This document shows, in pieces, positions 53,109-62,592 of a stretch of DNA of 64,000 bases. The notes beneath the pieces are model-generated. The model was not told the origin of the DNA, made no database searches, and saw nothing but the letters and a program-made list of their open reading frames with translations. This DNA is from Campylobacter sp. RM5004 (GTDB lineage Bacteria; Campylobacterota; Campylobacteria; Campylobacterales; Campylobacteraceae), in contig NZ_CP059599.1 in assembly GCF_022369455.1 (NCBI RefSeq), positions 1,578,409-1,642,408 on the forward strand, given 5' to 3'. The position numbers were made by a program, and so were the translations under genes. Positions within the stretch are counted from its first letter, which is position 1; each line of letters starts with the position of its first letter.

Positions 53109-54119
53109 ATGAAAATTAGAAACTTTTTTATTTATTCTATTTTGTATTTAATTATAGTAGGCTTTATTGTAATTGTATTTTTCCATGATTTATTAGCTAC
53201 TAAAAGAGCTGTTGAAATAAGCGTTTTTAATTATCAAAAAACTTTGGAATTTGAAAACGTAATTTGGGTTGGCTTACCTTTAGCAGTTTATATGGTTTTT
53301 GCTTTACTTTATTTTTATTCTTCGTTTTTATCACTACATTTTGCAAAAAAAAGACTAGTAAAAGACGGGAAAAAATTTGAAAATTTCTTAGAAGAATTAG
53401 TATTAGAAAAAAACAATAGCTATAAATTTAAAACAAAAGAATTTCAAGAAGCAAGCGAATTAGTAAAATCGCTTTATTACAAACAAGCAGGAGCTTTAGG
53501 GGATAAATTAAACAATGCAATAGCAATAAGAGCTATGATTGAAAACGGAGAAATCTGTGATTTAAAACCTTTTAAGCTAGGAAAAGATAATGAACTTTTC
53601 TTAAAAAATGAAGCTAATAAAGCTAAACATGATTTAAACTATGCTTATAATTTACTCAAAAATCAAGATGAAATCAACGATGAAATAAGCCTTAGTGCTT
53701 ACAATAATTTAATGCTAAACGGACTTTATGCAAATATTAAAACTCTTAAAATCCAAAAAAGCAAAGAAGATGTAAAAATACTTTTAAATAGATTTATAAA
53801 CGATGATTTAAGTCTAAGCAATGCTGAGCTTGAAGTTTTGATTTTTAGTGTTGATTTTAATGAAAGCGAGTATTTAGATATAGCAAAAGATTTATTTACT
53901 AAGCTTGAGCCTGAGAGTATAAAAGGGATTTTTTATAAATTAAAAAATGAAAAAGAATTAGCCTTTAGAGCTTATTTATATTTACTTGCAAAACTTGCAT
54001 TAATTGATGAATTAATAGAGCAAATTTATAGTAGTGAAGCTAATTTAGAAGATTTTAAACTAATAGTATTTTTAAAAGAACAAGGTAAAACATACGATGT
54101 TGACAAACTTATTTGCTAA
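53109..54119 (+). CDS. Membrane protein of unknown function (Cj0124c-like)
   Basis: This 336-residue protein has two N-terminal membrane helices (about 8-28 and 54-75) and a long, mostly helical, charged cytoplasmic part of 250 residues rich in Lys, Glu and Leu. No catalytic motif. The start has AAGGGGAG. It overlaps dus by 23 bp. The place between rlmH and dus matches a conserved C. jejuni membrane protein. Unknown function. Confidence 0.78.
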   Translation: MKIRNFFIYSILYLIIVGFIVIVFFHDLLATKRAVEISVFNYQKTLEFENVIWVGLPLAVYMVFALLYFYSSFLSLHFAKKRLVKDGKKFENFLEELVLEKNNSYKFKTKEFQEASELVKSLYYKQAGALGDKLNNAIAIRAMIENGEICDLKPFKLGKDNELFLKNEANKAKHDLNYAYNLLKNQDEINDEISLSAYNNLMLNGLYANIKTLKIQKSKEDVKILLNRFINDDLSLSNAELEVLIFSVDFNESEYLDIAKDLFTKLEPESIKGIFYKLKNEKELAFRAYLYLLAKLALIDELIEQIYSSEANLEDFKLIVFLKEQGKTYDVDKLIC

Positions 54120-55032
54120 TTCTAAACCTTTAATTTTAGCACCTATGGCAGGTCTTAGCGACCTTGCCTTTAGAAGACTTGTAAAAAAATTTGATTGTGA
54201 TATTACAATTAGCGAAATGATTAGCTCAAATGCTCTTGTATATGAGAGCGAAAAATCACGCACAATGCTAGAAAAAGATAAAAGCGAAATACCTTTTATA
54301 GCCCAAATAGCAGGTTCAAACAAAGAAATAATAAAAAAAGCAGTTGAAATCATAAATAACGAAGAAAACATTCACGGAATTGATTTTAACTGCGGTTGTC
54401 CTGTAAATAAAGTAATAAAACAAAACGCAGGTTCAGCACTTTTAAAAGATTTAGATACTTTAAAATCCTTGCTAGATATTATAAAATCAAACAATAAAGT
54501 AGGAACTACAAGCGTTAAAATTAGGCTAGGATTTAATGAATGCGAAATAGAAAAAATAATAACAGCTCTAAATGAATTAGAATTAGATTTTATAAGTATT
54601 CACGGAAGAACTAGAGCTGGAATGTATAGCGCTAAAGTAAATTACGATGCTATTAAACTAGCAAAATCTTTAGCAAAAACCAAAATCGTAGCAAACGGCG
54701 ATATATCTTATGAAAATCACAAAGTTGTTTTAGAGCATACAAACGCAGATGCTTTAATGATAGGAAGAAATGCTATCGGAAATCCTTGGATTTTTTCAGA
54801 AATTAAAGGAAAATCTAAAGATATAAATAAATGCGAAATTATCTTAACTCATTTTGAATATATGTGTGATTTATATAAAGATTATGCTTGTTCATTATTT
54901 AGAAAGCACTTGCACGAATATTCAAAAGGCTTAGCAAATGCAAGTGAATTTAGAAATGAAGTAAATCGCATAAATGAACCTAAGATTATGTTTAATATTA
55001 TAAAAGAGTTTTTTGATGCAACAAATTATTAA
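54097..55032 (+). CDS. dus: tRNA-dihydrouridine synthase
   Basis: This 311-residue FMN enzyme reduces uridine in tRNA D loops. It starts LILAPMAGLSDLAFRRL and carries the catalytic cysteine in GIDFNCGCPVNKVIKQNAGSALL. SIHGRTRAGMYS and the phosphate-binding LMIGRNAIGNPW complete the barrel. It is of the DusB type. The ORF starts inside the previous gene and overlaps mutS2 by 17 bp. Confidence 0.93.
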   Translation: MLTNLFANSKPLILAPMAGLSDLAFRRLVKKFDCDITISEMISSNALVYESEKSRTMLEKDKSEIPFIAQIAGSNKEIIKKAVEIINNEENIHGIDFNCGCPVNKVIKQNAGSALLKDLDTLKSLLDIIKSNNKVGTTSVKIRLGFNECEIEKIITALNELELDFISIHGRTRAGMYSAKVNYDAIKLAKSLAKTKIVANGDISYENHKVVLEHTNADALMIGRNAIGNPWIFSEIKGKSKDINKCEIILTHFEYMCDLYKDYACSLFRKHLHEYSKGLANASEFRNEVNRINEPKIMFNIIKEFFDATNY

Positions 55033-57202
55033 AAACCTTGATTTAGTTGAGTATTTAGATGAATTATTTGCAATGTTTGCAAGAAGTAAGCCTTTGTTTA
55101 TTCAAGGCGATACAAACTTACACCTTGCAAGAATAAATGAATTATGCGAATATGAATTAAAAGAAATAAAAAGCGTAAAAGATTTAAGCAATGCTTTAAA
55201 TCATATTAGTAAAAAGGGTGTTTTACACCTTGATGAGATTGAAGAGTTTATAAAAATTATAAATTATTTTAAATACTTAGCCCAAATTCCGTTTTCAAAT
55301 TCCTTTCAAAAATATCTTGAAAAAATCGTAATTCCTAAAGAAATTGAAGATATTTTAAAATACTTTAAAGATGATAAATTCGATGAAGATAGCGATGAGA
55401 GTTTAGTAAATATAAAAGCAAAAATAAAAGAGCTAAATCAAAGCATAAGCCAAAGCCTAAGAGCTACAATAAATCAAAAAAACCTTGAAAGCTATTTAAT
55501 AGATACGCAAATTCACTTTATTTTAAATACTGAATGCTTGTTAGTTAGGGGTGGTTTTGCAAAAGTTCTTGAAGCAAATATTATCTCAAGAAGTAGCGGT
55601 GGGGGATTTTATGTTGAACCTAATAATATTTCAAATTATAAGCAAGGCATAAGAAGACTGCAAAACGAAGCAGATGAGAAAAAGTACGAATATGCCAAAA
55701 AATTTAGTGAAATTTTATCAAAGCACTTATTGTTTTTAAAATTTATAAATAAAGAATTTGATTTAATTGATAGCTATATTGCAAGGGTTAATTTTGCTAA
55801 GAAAAAGGATTTAAGCTTTATTGCTCCAAGCAATGATGAAAAAATAATCTTAAGTGAGTTTTGCCACCCTGCACTAAATAATCCAAAGCCTGTTAGTGTT
55901 GAGTTTAACGAACAAGTATTATTAATAACAGGTGTAAATGCTGGTGGAAAATCAATGTTACTTAAAAGCCTAATGGCAGCTAGTTTTATGGCTAAATATT
56001 TAGTTCCTATGAGAATTAACGCTAATAAATCAAAAATAAGTGCATTTAAAGAATATATAAGCATTATAGAAGACCCACAAATGGCAAAAAACGATATATC
56101 AACCTTTGCAGGAAGAATGTTAGCTTTTGCAAAAATGAATGGAAAGAAAAACTTCTTATTAGGAGTTGATGAGATTGAATTAGGAACTGATTTTGAAGAA
56201 GCAAGTTCGCTATTTTTTACCCTAATTTGTGAGCTTAAAAAACATGGAAAATTAATAATCACAACTCATCATAAAAGACTTGCAATGCTACTTGCTAAAG
56301 AAAATGGAGTTAGTCTATTAGCAGCTTTATATGATATTAAAAATGAGCGTCCTAAATATGAGTTTTTAGCTGGAATTGTTGGTAAATCTTATGCTTACGA
56401 AACAGCTTTAAGATATGGAATTCCTGCAGGCTTAATTGAGCTTGCTAAAAAAAGCTTTAGTGAAGCTGAGCAAAATATAAATGAAATGCTAAATAAAAAC
56501 CTAGAGCTAGATGCAAAACTTAAAATGCTAATAGCAAATAATGAAAAAAAAGAAAACAAGCTAAACTCTCTTTTAGAAAACTTAAAAGACAAAGAAAACA
56601 AACTTCAAGATGAATACAAAAAAAGAAGAAATGAATTAGAAAACGAGTATTTTAAAGCTATAAATGCCGCTAAAAAAACTCTTGATTTTAGCGACTTAAA
56701 AGACAAGCAAAGACAAATTAATGCAGCAAATGCACTAAAGCAGCAAATAAAACCTGAAGCTGTTAAAAGAGCTGATTTTAAGGTAGGTGATTTTGTAAAA
56801 TATGAAAAAATTAAAGGCAAAATCATCGCATTAAACAAAAATATAGCAACCGTGCAAACTGATATGCTACAATTAAAACTTGATATTTCAATGTTAAAAG
56901 CAAGTAGCGAAATTCCTAAATCAAATTCTAGCAAAGTTACTTATGAAAAAAACGTAAGTAATGCAAGCGTAAAGCTAGATTTACATGGTTTAAGAAGCGA
57001 AGAAGCAATTGATTTGCTTGATAAATTTATTTCAGATTCTTTGATTGCAGGATTTGATGAAGTGATTGTGTATCATGGAATCGGAACTGGTCGTTTAGCA
57101 GCAGCTGTTAAAGAATATTTAAAATCAAGCAAAAGCATAAAAAGTTTTAGCGATGCACCTGCAAATGCTGGTGGGTTTGGAGCTAAGATTATAAAATTAT
57201 AA
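55016..57202 (+). CDS. mutS2: MutS2-type ATPase/nuclease (Smr domain)
   Basis: This 728-residue protein has a MutS core without the mismatch-reading domain, so it is the MutS2 type that suppresses recombination or rescues collided ribosomes, not mismatch repair. Walker A is TGVNAGGKSMLLKS near residue 305, Walker B LLGVDEIELGTDFEE, then a coiled coil, and a C-terminal Smr nuclease domain with LDLHGLRSEEAIDLL and VYHGIGTGRL. I use ATG 55016 over the adjacent TTG. Two 19-bp repeat copies encode IPFSNS and IPKSNS. Confidence 0.93.
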   Translation: MQQIIKNLDLVEYLDELFAMFARSKPLFIQGDTNLHLARINELCEYELKEIKSVKDLSNALNHISKKGVLHLDEIEEFIKIINYFKYLAQIPFSNSFQKYLEKIVIPKEIEDILKYFKDDKFDEDSDESLVNIKAKIKELNQSISQSLRATINQKNLESYLIDTQIHFILNTECLLVRGGFAKVLEANIISRSSGGGFYVEPNNISNYKQGIRRLQNEADEKKYEYAKKFSEILSKHLLFLKFINKEFDLIDSYIARVNFAKKKDLSFIAPSNDEKIILSEFCHPALNNPKPVSVEFNEQVLLITGVNAGGKSMLLKSLMAASFMAKYLVPMRINANKSKISAFKEYISIIEDPQMAKNDISTFAGRMLAFAKMNGKKNFLLGVDEIELGTDFEEASSLFFTLICELKKHGKLIITTHHKRLAMLLAKENGVSLLAALYDIKNERPKYEFLAGIVGKSYAYETALRYGIPAGLIELAKKSFSEAEQNINEMLNKNLELDAKLKMLIANNEKKENKLNSLLENLKDKENKLQDEYKKRRNELENEYFKAINAAKKTLDFSDLKDKQRQINAANALKQQIKPEAVKRADFKVGDFVKYEKIKGKIIALNKNIATVQTDMLQLKLDISMLKASSEIPKSNSSKVTYEKNVSNASVKLDLHGLRSEEAIDLLDKFISDSLIAGFDEVIVYHGIGTGRLAAAVKEYLKSSKSIKSFSDAPANAGGFGAKIIKL
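55284..55302 (+). repeat. Dispersed repeat, copy 21 (inside mutS2)
   Basis: AAATTCCGTTTTCAAATTC, a CCG variant, read as IPFSNS. Confidence 0.7.
56910..56928 (+). repeat. Dispersed repeat, copy 22 (inside mutS2)
   Basis: AAATTCCTAAATCAAATTC, read as IPKSNS, in the linker between the clamp and Smr domains. Confidence 0.75.
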
Positions 57203-57211
57203 GGCGTTAAT

Positions 57212-59014
57212 ATGGAAGCTAGGGATTTTAAAAAAATAAAAAATGTTTTATATTTATTAGTTAGTGTTTTTTTATTGCTTAATCTATATCTTTTTATGGA
57301 TTCAAGAAATTATGTGAAATTATTTGCAGAAAGCTATCTTCATTCTTTAATGAATAAAGAAAAAACAAAAACCCTACCTGAACTAGATGAATTCACAATA
57401 GAAAATGGCAAAATCATTGTAAAAAGTGGAAAAGAGCCAAAATTAAGCGAATTAGAATTGCAAGATTTAATTAAAGATGAAGAGATTTACCAAGCTACAA
57501 AACTTAATAAAAATCATTTTGAAATAAAACATTATGAATTACAAGATGGCGTTTATTACGGATTTAGTGATGATTTTTATCTTACTAATTCAAGGTTTTA
57601 TCAACTTTATGTGCCTTTATTTTTAAATGCCTGTTTTTTTATTTTGATGTTTATTTTATATAAACAAAAAAAAGCCATAGAAAATCAATACCAAAGAATA
57701 ATCTCAACTTATAATAAAAGAATAGAAAAGCTTGAAATTGAAGCTAGTATTGACCCATTAACTCAGCTAAAAAATAAAAGAAGCTTAGAAAAATCAATAA
57801 TTTTGATGAAAAATCCAAAACTTTTATTAGTAGATATTGATGAGTTTAAAAAGATTAATGATTATTTTGACTCTAATACTGCTGATAATTTATTAAAGCA
57901 TATTGCACTAATAATGAGCGATTTTGCTAGTGATAATGGCTTAGAGGTTTATAGATTAGATGGGGATTTATTTGCACTTTTAGAAGATAGTATAGAAGAT
58001 GAGCAAAGATATGAAGAATTAGTAACAGAACTTATGCAAGAGCTTAAAAATAAAGACTTAAGCATAGAATACAATAATCAAACAGCAAGCATAGTATTAA
58101 CCATCACAATGGGGCTTTGTTTAGAAAACGAAAATACTCTTAAAAAAGCTTTCATTGCTTTAAAAAGAGCTAAAAAAGATAATAAAAACTTCGTATGTTA
58201 TTCAAAATTCTTAGATGAAGAAAAAGAATATTTCAATCAATTAAGCACAGCGAAAAGAGTTCAAAGCGCTATTGTAAAAGATGAAATTTTGCCATTTTTC
58301 CAACCTATTTTTGATAAAGATAAAAACATATTAAAATTTGAATCTCTTGTAAGAATTGTGAAAAAAACTCCAGAAGGAACGGAAGTTATCACTCCAGGTG
58401 CGTTTTTGGCAGTTTCAATTAAAATGAAGCAATATGAAATAATAGAAAACTTCATAATAGAAAAAGTAGTGCAAACTTTAGTTGAGAATAAAGATATAAC
58501 GCTTACTATAAATCTAGGCGGAAGAGATATGATAGATAGTGCTAAAAACAATAAATTCATAAATCTTTTAAGAAGAACAGGTGTAGCTGAACGCTTAGTT
58601 ATTGAAGTATTAGAAGATGAAAATGTCTCACAAAATGAAAAAATAAAAGACTTCTTAAAAAGAGCAAAAGAACTAGGCTGTAAAATCGCCATAGATGATT
58701 TTGGAAGTGGCTTTAGTAATTTTGCTTATTTATTAGAGCTTATGCCACATTACATAAAGATCGATGGAAGTATTATAAAAAATATCACAAATGATGAAAA
58801 AAGCGAAAAAATAGCAAGAACAATTGTGCTATTTTCTAAATCTCTTGGTATTAAAACCGTTGCTGAATTTGTTTGCACTGAAGATATATTTAATAAATGT
58901 GTAGAAATCGGCGTTGATGAGTTTCAAGGATTTTATTTAGGAAAACCAAGCCCAACTTTTTCTCAAGAAGAAATTGATTTGGACTTTTATCAATTAAAGG
59001 AAAAAGATGCTTAA
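57212..59014 (+). CDS. GGDEF-EAL protein, probable c-di-GMP phosphodiesterase
   Basis: This 600-residue protein has membrane helices at about 10-30 and 132-152 flanking a small periplasmic domain. The GGDEF domain that follows is degenerate (YRLDGDLFALL in place of RxGGDEF). The EAL domain looks intact: FESLVRI (ESL in place of EAL), INLGGRDM, VIEVLEDENV, IAIDDFGSGFSN, IKIDGSII, AEFVCTED and DEFQGFYLGKPSP retain the metal and catalytic residues. I infer that it degrades c-di-GMP and counterbalances the four cyclases. It overlaps dapE by 8 bp. Confidence 0.88.
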   Translation: MEARDFKKIKNVLYLLVSVFLLLNLYLFMDSRNYVKLFAESYLHSLMNKEKTKTLPELDEFTIENGKIIVKSGKEPKLSELELQDLIKDEEIYQATKLNKNHFEIKHYELQDGVYYGFSDDFYLTNSRFYQLYVPLFLNACFFILMFILYKQKKAIENQYQRIISTYNKRIEKLEIEASIDPLTQLKNKRSLEKSIILMKNPKLLLVDIDEFKKINDYFDSNTADNLLKHIALIMSDFASDNGLEVYRLDGDLFALLEDSIEDEQRYEELVTELMQELKNKDLSIEYNNQTASIVLTITMGLCLENENTLKKAFIALKRAKKDNKNFVCYSKFLDEEKEYFNQLSTAKRVQSAIVKDEILPFFQPIFDKDKNILKFESLVRIVKKTPEGTEVITPGAFLAVSIKMKQYEIIENFIIEKVVQTLVENKDITLTINLGGRDMIDSAKNNKFINLLRRTGVAERLVIEVLEDENVSQNEKIKDFLKRAKELGCKIAIDDFGSGFSNFAYLLELMPHYIKIDGSIIKNITNDEKSEKIARTIVLFSKSLGIKTVAEFVCTEDIFNKCVEIGVDEFQGFYLGKPSPTFSQEEIDLDFYQLKEKDA

Positions 59015-60122
59015 GAAATTATTTTTAGAACTTTTAAAAGAGCCAAGCGTTACGCCAAATGCGTGTAATTGTTATAAAATAACTAAAGAATTTTTAGCTG
59101 ATTTTAGTGAAGAAATAATTAAAAGAAACGAAACTTCAAATCAAATCTTAAGCAAAACTTTTAACGAAAAAGGCTTGCATATTTGCTTTTGTGGTCATAT
59201 TGATGTAGTTCCTGCTGGAAATGGCTGGGACAGCGAGCCTTTTTACCCTATTATAAAAGATGATTTAATAATTGCTCGTGGCACTCAAGATATGAAAAGC
59301 GGAGTGGCTGCATTTTTGCATGCTATAAAACAATTTAGTCAAAATGATATAAAAAATATAAGAAAAATTAGTGTTATTTTAACAAGTGATGAAGAAGGCG
59401 ATGGAAAAGACGGCGTTATAATGGTTTTAGATGAACTAAATATTCGCAATGATTTGCCTGATATGTGCATAGTTGCAGAGCCAACTTGCGAAAAAGAATT
59501 CGGCGATAGTATAAAGGTAGGCCGTAGGGGTAGCATTCATGCAAATATTAAGATATTAGGCACTCAAGGTCATGCTGCATATCCTGCAAAATGTATAAAT
59601 CCAGTGCATTTAGGAGCTTCATTTTTATCAAAAATCGCTGGATTTGATTTAGATAATGGTAATGAATTTTTTGAGCCTAGCAAGATTGTAATTACTAATG
59701 TAAATGCAGGAATTGGTGCATCTAATGTAACTCCTAGTGAGTTTAAAATAATGCTAAATGTAAGAAACTCACCTCTTACAACTAAACAAGATTTAAAGGA
59801 ATTTTTAGAACAAAATCTAAAGAATTTAAATTATGAATTAGAGATTAATCAAAGTTCAGAGCCATTTTATACAAACGCTAATTCAATTCTAGTTAAAAAT
59901 CTAAAATTAGCTTTAGAAAATAAAGGCTTTAAAAATCCTAGCCTTAATGCAAAAGGTGGCACAAGCGATGCAAGATTATTTGCAAAATACGGTGTTGATG
60001 TTTGTGAGCTTGGAGTTGTTAATGATAAAATCCATGCAATTAATGAAAGCGTGCCGTTTAGTGAAGTTTGTGCTTTAAGCGATGTATTTTTAGAATTTTT
60101 GAACATTTGCGAAAGGAGTTAA
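59007..60122 (+). CDS. dapE: Succinyl-diaminopimelate desuccinylase
   Basis: This 371-residue M20 metalloenzyme makes LL-diaminopimelate for lysine and peptidoglycan. Zinc ligands and catalytic residues are in FCGHIDVVPAG, RGTQDMKSGVAAFLHA and TSDEEGDG (catalytic Glu). The downstream VAEPT, GRRGSIHANIKILGTQGHAAYP and GGTSDARLFA are typical of DapE, distinct from PepT above. It overlaps both neighbours slightly or abuts them (1 bp from nadC). Confidence 0.94.
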   Translation: MLKKLFLELLKEPSVTPNACNCYKITKEFLADFSEEIIKRNETSNQILSKTFNEKGLHICFCGHIDVVPAGNGWDSEPFYPIIKDDLIIARGTQDMKSGVAAFLHAIKQFSQNDIKNIRKISVILTSDEEGDGKDGVIMVLDELNIRNDLPDMCIVAEPTCEKEFGDSIKVGRRGSIHANIKILGTQGHAAYPAKCINPVHLGASFLSKIAGFDLDNGNEFFEPSKIVITNVNAGIGASNVTPSEFKIMLNVRNSPLTTKQDLKEFLEQNLKNLNYELEINQSSEPFYTNANSILVKNLKLALENKGFKNPSLNAKGGTSDARLFAKYGVDVCELGVVNDKIHAINESVPFSEVCALSDVFLEFLNICERS

Positions 60123-60953
60123 ATGTTAATTAATAGTGAAATTGAATTAATCAAAAAAGAATTAAATGATGATTTAGGCAGGGGAGATTTATTTTCACAA
60201 CTTAAAAACTACGACATTATAAAAGCAAGTTTAAAAGCTAAAAGTGATGGAGTTTTTGCAGGAGAGCCTTATTTTAAAGAGATTTGCAAAATGCAAAATA
60301 TTGAATATGAATTATTTATAAAAGATGGGCAAAGCTTTAAAAAAGGCGATATTTTAGCAAAGTTTAAAGCACTTAAGACAACTTTATTAATGAGTGAAAG
60401 AACCATACTTAATTTTATTCAGCATGCAAGCGGGATTGCTACAAAAGTTGCTTCAATGAAGGCTTTAATTAAAGATTATGATGTGGCTTTGCTTGATACT
60501 AGAAAGACAAGACCTGGTTTAAGGGTTTTTGAAAAATACGCAATTCGCTGTGGTGGTGGGCAAAATCATCGCTTAGGTTTAGATGATTGCATAATGCTAA
60601 AAGATACTCATTTAGTTGGCGTAAAAGATTTAAAAGCTTTCATAAAAGAGCTAAGAAGCAAAATCCCTTACTATACTCCAATAGAAATTGAATGCGATAC
60701 ACTTGAGCAAGTAAAAGAAGCTTTTAATGCTAATGTTAATGCGATTTTACTTGATAATATGAGCCCGCAAGAATGTGAAGAAATCGTAAAATTAAGAGAT
60801 AGTTTAGGTATAAAAGTTATTTTAGAAGCAAGTGGAGATATCAACGAAAATACCATAGTCCAGTATGCTAAAAGCGGAGTTGATGTAGTAAGCTCAGGTT
60901 CAAATATTTATAAGGCAACTTGGGTTGATTTTTCTATAAGACTTGGTGAGTAA
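60123..60953 (+). CDS. nadC: Nicotinate-nucleotide pyrophosphorylase (quinolinate PRT)
   Basis: This 276-residue enzyme makes NaMN from quinolinate and PRPP for NAD. It contains ERTILNFIQHASGIATK, LLDTRKTRPGLRVFEKYAIRCGGGQNHRLGLDDCIMLKDTH, with the catalytic Arg and Lys, EIECDTLEQVKEA and LEASGDINENT. The start is one base past dapE, with GAAAGGAGT as ribosome site. It is 2 bp from flhB. Confidence 0.95.
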   Translation: MLINSEIELIKKELNDDLGRGDLFSQLKNYDIIKASLKAKSDGVFAGEPYFKEICKMQNIEYELFIKDGQSFKKGDILAKFKALKTTLLMSERTILNFIQHASGIATKVASMKALIKDYDVALLDTRKTRPGLRVFEKYAIRCGGGQNHRLGLDDCIMLKDTHLVGVKDLKAFIKELRSKIPYYTPIEIECDTLEQVKEAFNANVNAILLDNMSPQECEEIVKLRDSLGIKVILEASGDINENTIVQYAKSGVDVVSSGSNIYKATWVDFSIRLGE

Positions 60954-60955
60954 TT

Positions 60956-62005
60956 ATGGCTGATGATGCAGAAAAAACGGAAGAACCCACTGACAAAAAG
61001 ATAGAAGACGCCAGAAAAGAAGGAAACGTCGCTAAAAGTCAAGACGTGGCAGCACTTGTAACTCTTTGTGTTGGTTTTGGCTTTGCTTTGTTTTGGGTGT
61101 ATTTTTTGCATGAAAGAATTACAGCTTTATATGTTTATTATCAGAGTTTAATAGGCAGTGAAATTGATAGAAAATTGCTTTATAAAATAGGTATTAAGAC
61201 CTTACTTGAACTTACTTTAATGGTATTACCTCTTGCGATTGCAATTGCGATTGCAGGAGTAATTGCTAATGTAATGCAAATAGGATTTAATTTCACACTT
61301 AAACCCATAATGCCTAATTTTGGTAAAATCAATCCATTAAAAGGCATTAAAAATATACTTTCAATGAAGAAATTAGTTGAGCTTGTAAAAATTATCTTAA
61401 AAGTTAGCGTAGTTTTTGGCATAGTTGGATATTTTATTTATAGCTTTTTGCCAGGACTTAGCCATTTGGCAATACTTCCATTAATTAAGCAAATGGCATG
61501 GTTAAGGGATAAAATCATCATACTTTTTGGAGCTGTTATATGCTCGTTTTTAGTATTTGGAATACTTGATATTTTTATAGTTCGTTTTCAATATTTTAAA
61601 GGGCTTAGAATGAGTAAGCAAGAGATAAAAGATGAATACAAGCAAATGGAAGGAGACCCGCAAGTAAAAGCAAAAATTAGGCAAATCCAAATGCAAGCAG
61701 CAAGAAATCGTATGATGCAAGATGTTCCTAATGCTGATGTTGTAATTACTAACCCAACCCACTATTCAATCGCACTTGCTTACGATAAAACAAAGCATAA
61801 AGCTCCAGTAGTCTTAGCAAAAGGAGTTGATAATATCGCCTTTAAAATAAGAGAAATAGCAAGAGAGCATAATATTCCTATTTATGAACAAAGAGAATTA
61901 GCAAGATCTCTTTATAAGATTTGCGAAGTAGGAGATGAAATACCTGTTGAATTATATAAAGCAACTGCAGAAGTTCTAAGAATTATTGCTAATATGAATA
62001 GATAA
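60956..62005 (+). CDS. flhB: Flagellar export apparatus protein FlhB
   Basis: This 349-residue inner-membrane protein of the flagellar type III export gate switches substrate class. Four helices occupy about 30-210. The cytoplasmic domain has the autocleavage motif N266-P267-T268-H269 (TNPTHYS). The N-terminus AEKTEEPTDKKIEDARKEGNVAKSQD is the usual FlhB start. It is followed by a hairpin of two repeat copies. In C. jejuni FlhB is also required for the expression of sigma-54-dependent genes, and candidate members occur elsewhere in this window. Confidence 0.96.
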   Translation: MADDAEKTEEPTDKKIEDARKEGNVAKSQDVAALVTLCVGFGFALFWVYFLHERITALYVYYQSLIGSEIDRKLLYKIGIKTLLELTLMVLPLAIAIAIAGVIANVMQIGFNFTLKPIMPNFGKINPLKGIKNILSMKKLVELVKIILKVSVVFGIVGYFIYSFLPGLSHLAILPLIKQMAWLRDKIIILFGAVICSFLVFGILDIFIVRFQYFKGLRMSKQEIKDEYKQMEGDPQVKAKIRQIQMQAARNRMMQDVPNADVVITNPTHYSIALAYDKTKHKAPVVLAKGVDNIAFKIREIAREHNIPIYEQRELARSLYKICEVGDEIPVELYKATAEVLRIIANMNR

Positions 62006-62013
62006 TTTTCAAA

Positions 62014-62055
62014 GAATTTGAAATAGGAATTTCGTTTAATTCCTATTTCAAATTC
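62014..62055 (+). terminator. Inverted repeat pair (copies 23 and 24) after flhB
   Basis: A minus copy (62014-62032) and a plus copy (62038-62055) form an 18-bp stem with loop CGTTT, 9 bp after the flhB stop. It is a terminator-like pair built the same way as that at 47915. Confidence 0.75.
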
Positions 62056-62148
62056 TTTAGCAAAAATCATTAAAAAGCCCTAATTATTACACTTTGTTTA
62101 ATTGCTGAAATTACAATTATTTCCTTTAAACATAGTAAAGGAATAGTA

Positions 62149-62592
62149 ATGTTAGATGTAATGCAAATTCAAGAAATTTTACCACATAGACCACCATTTT
62201 TATTAGTAGATAAAATAACAGAAATTAATTTAGATGAAGGTTATGTATTAGGCTATAAAAATGTTAGTATAAGTGATCAAGTATTTGCAGGTCATTTTCC
62301 AGGACACCCTATTTATCCAGGAGTTTTAATTTTAGAAGGTATGGCTCAAACTGGAGGAATTTTAGCATTCCAAAGTATGAAAGATAGCGTTGATCCTAAG
62401 AGCAAAGTAGTTTATTTTACAGGTATGGAAGATGTGAAATTTAAATCACCTGTAAAGCCAGGCGATCAATTAGTTTATAAAATGAGCGTTGTTAAAAATC
62501 GTGGAGCTATGTGGGTATTTAGTGGCGAGGCTTATGTAGGTGATACATTATGCACTCAAGCAATTTTAAAAGCAATGATAGTAGATAAATGA
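62149..62592 (+). CDS. fabZ: 3-hydroxyacyl-ACP dehydratase
   Basis: This 147-residue hot-dog-fold dehydratase of fatty acid synthesis starts [23 protein letters not shown] and has the catalytic H and E in [25 protein letters not shown]. The length is normal. AAAGGAATAG precedes it. It overlaps lpxA by 4 bp. Order fabZ-lpxA-clpX is conserved in C. jejuni. Confidence 0.96.
   Translation: MLDVMQIQEILPHRPPFLLVDKITEINLDEGYVLGYKNVSISDQVFAGHFPGHPIYPGVLILEGMAQTGGILAFQSMKDSVDPKSKVVYFTGMEDVKFKSPVKPGDQLVYKMSVVKNRGAMWVFSGEAYVGDTLCTQAILKAMIVDK

Noticed and set aside
55774-56262. Minus-strand open frame of 162 codons inside mutS2
   Set aside because: MutS2 Walker motifs run through this region on the + strand. 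The antisense frame is a by-product of AT-rich codon use.
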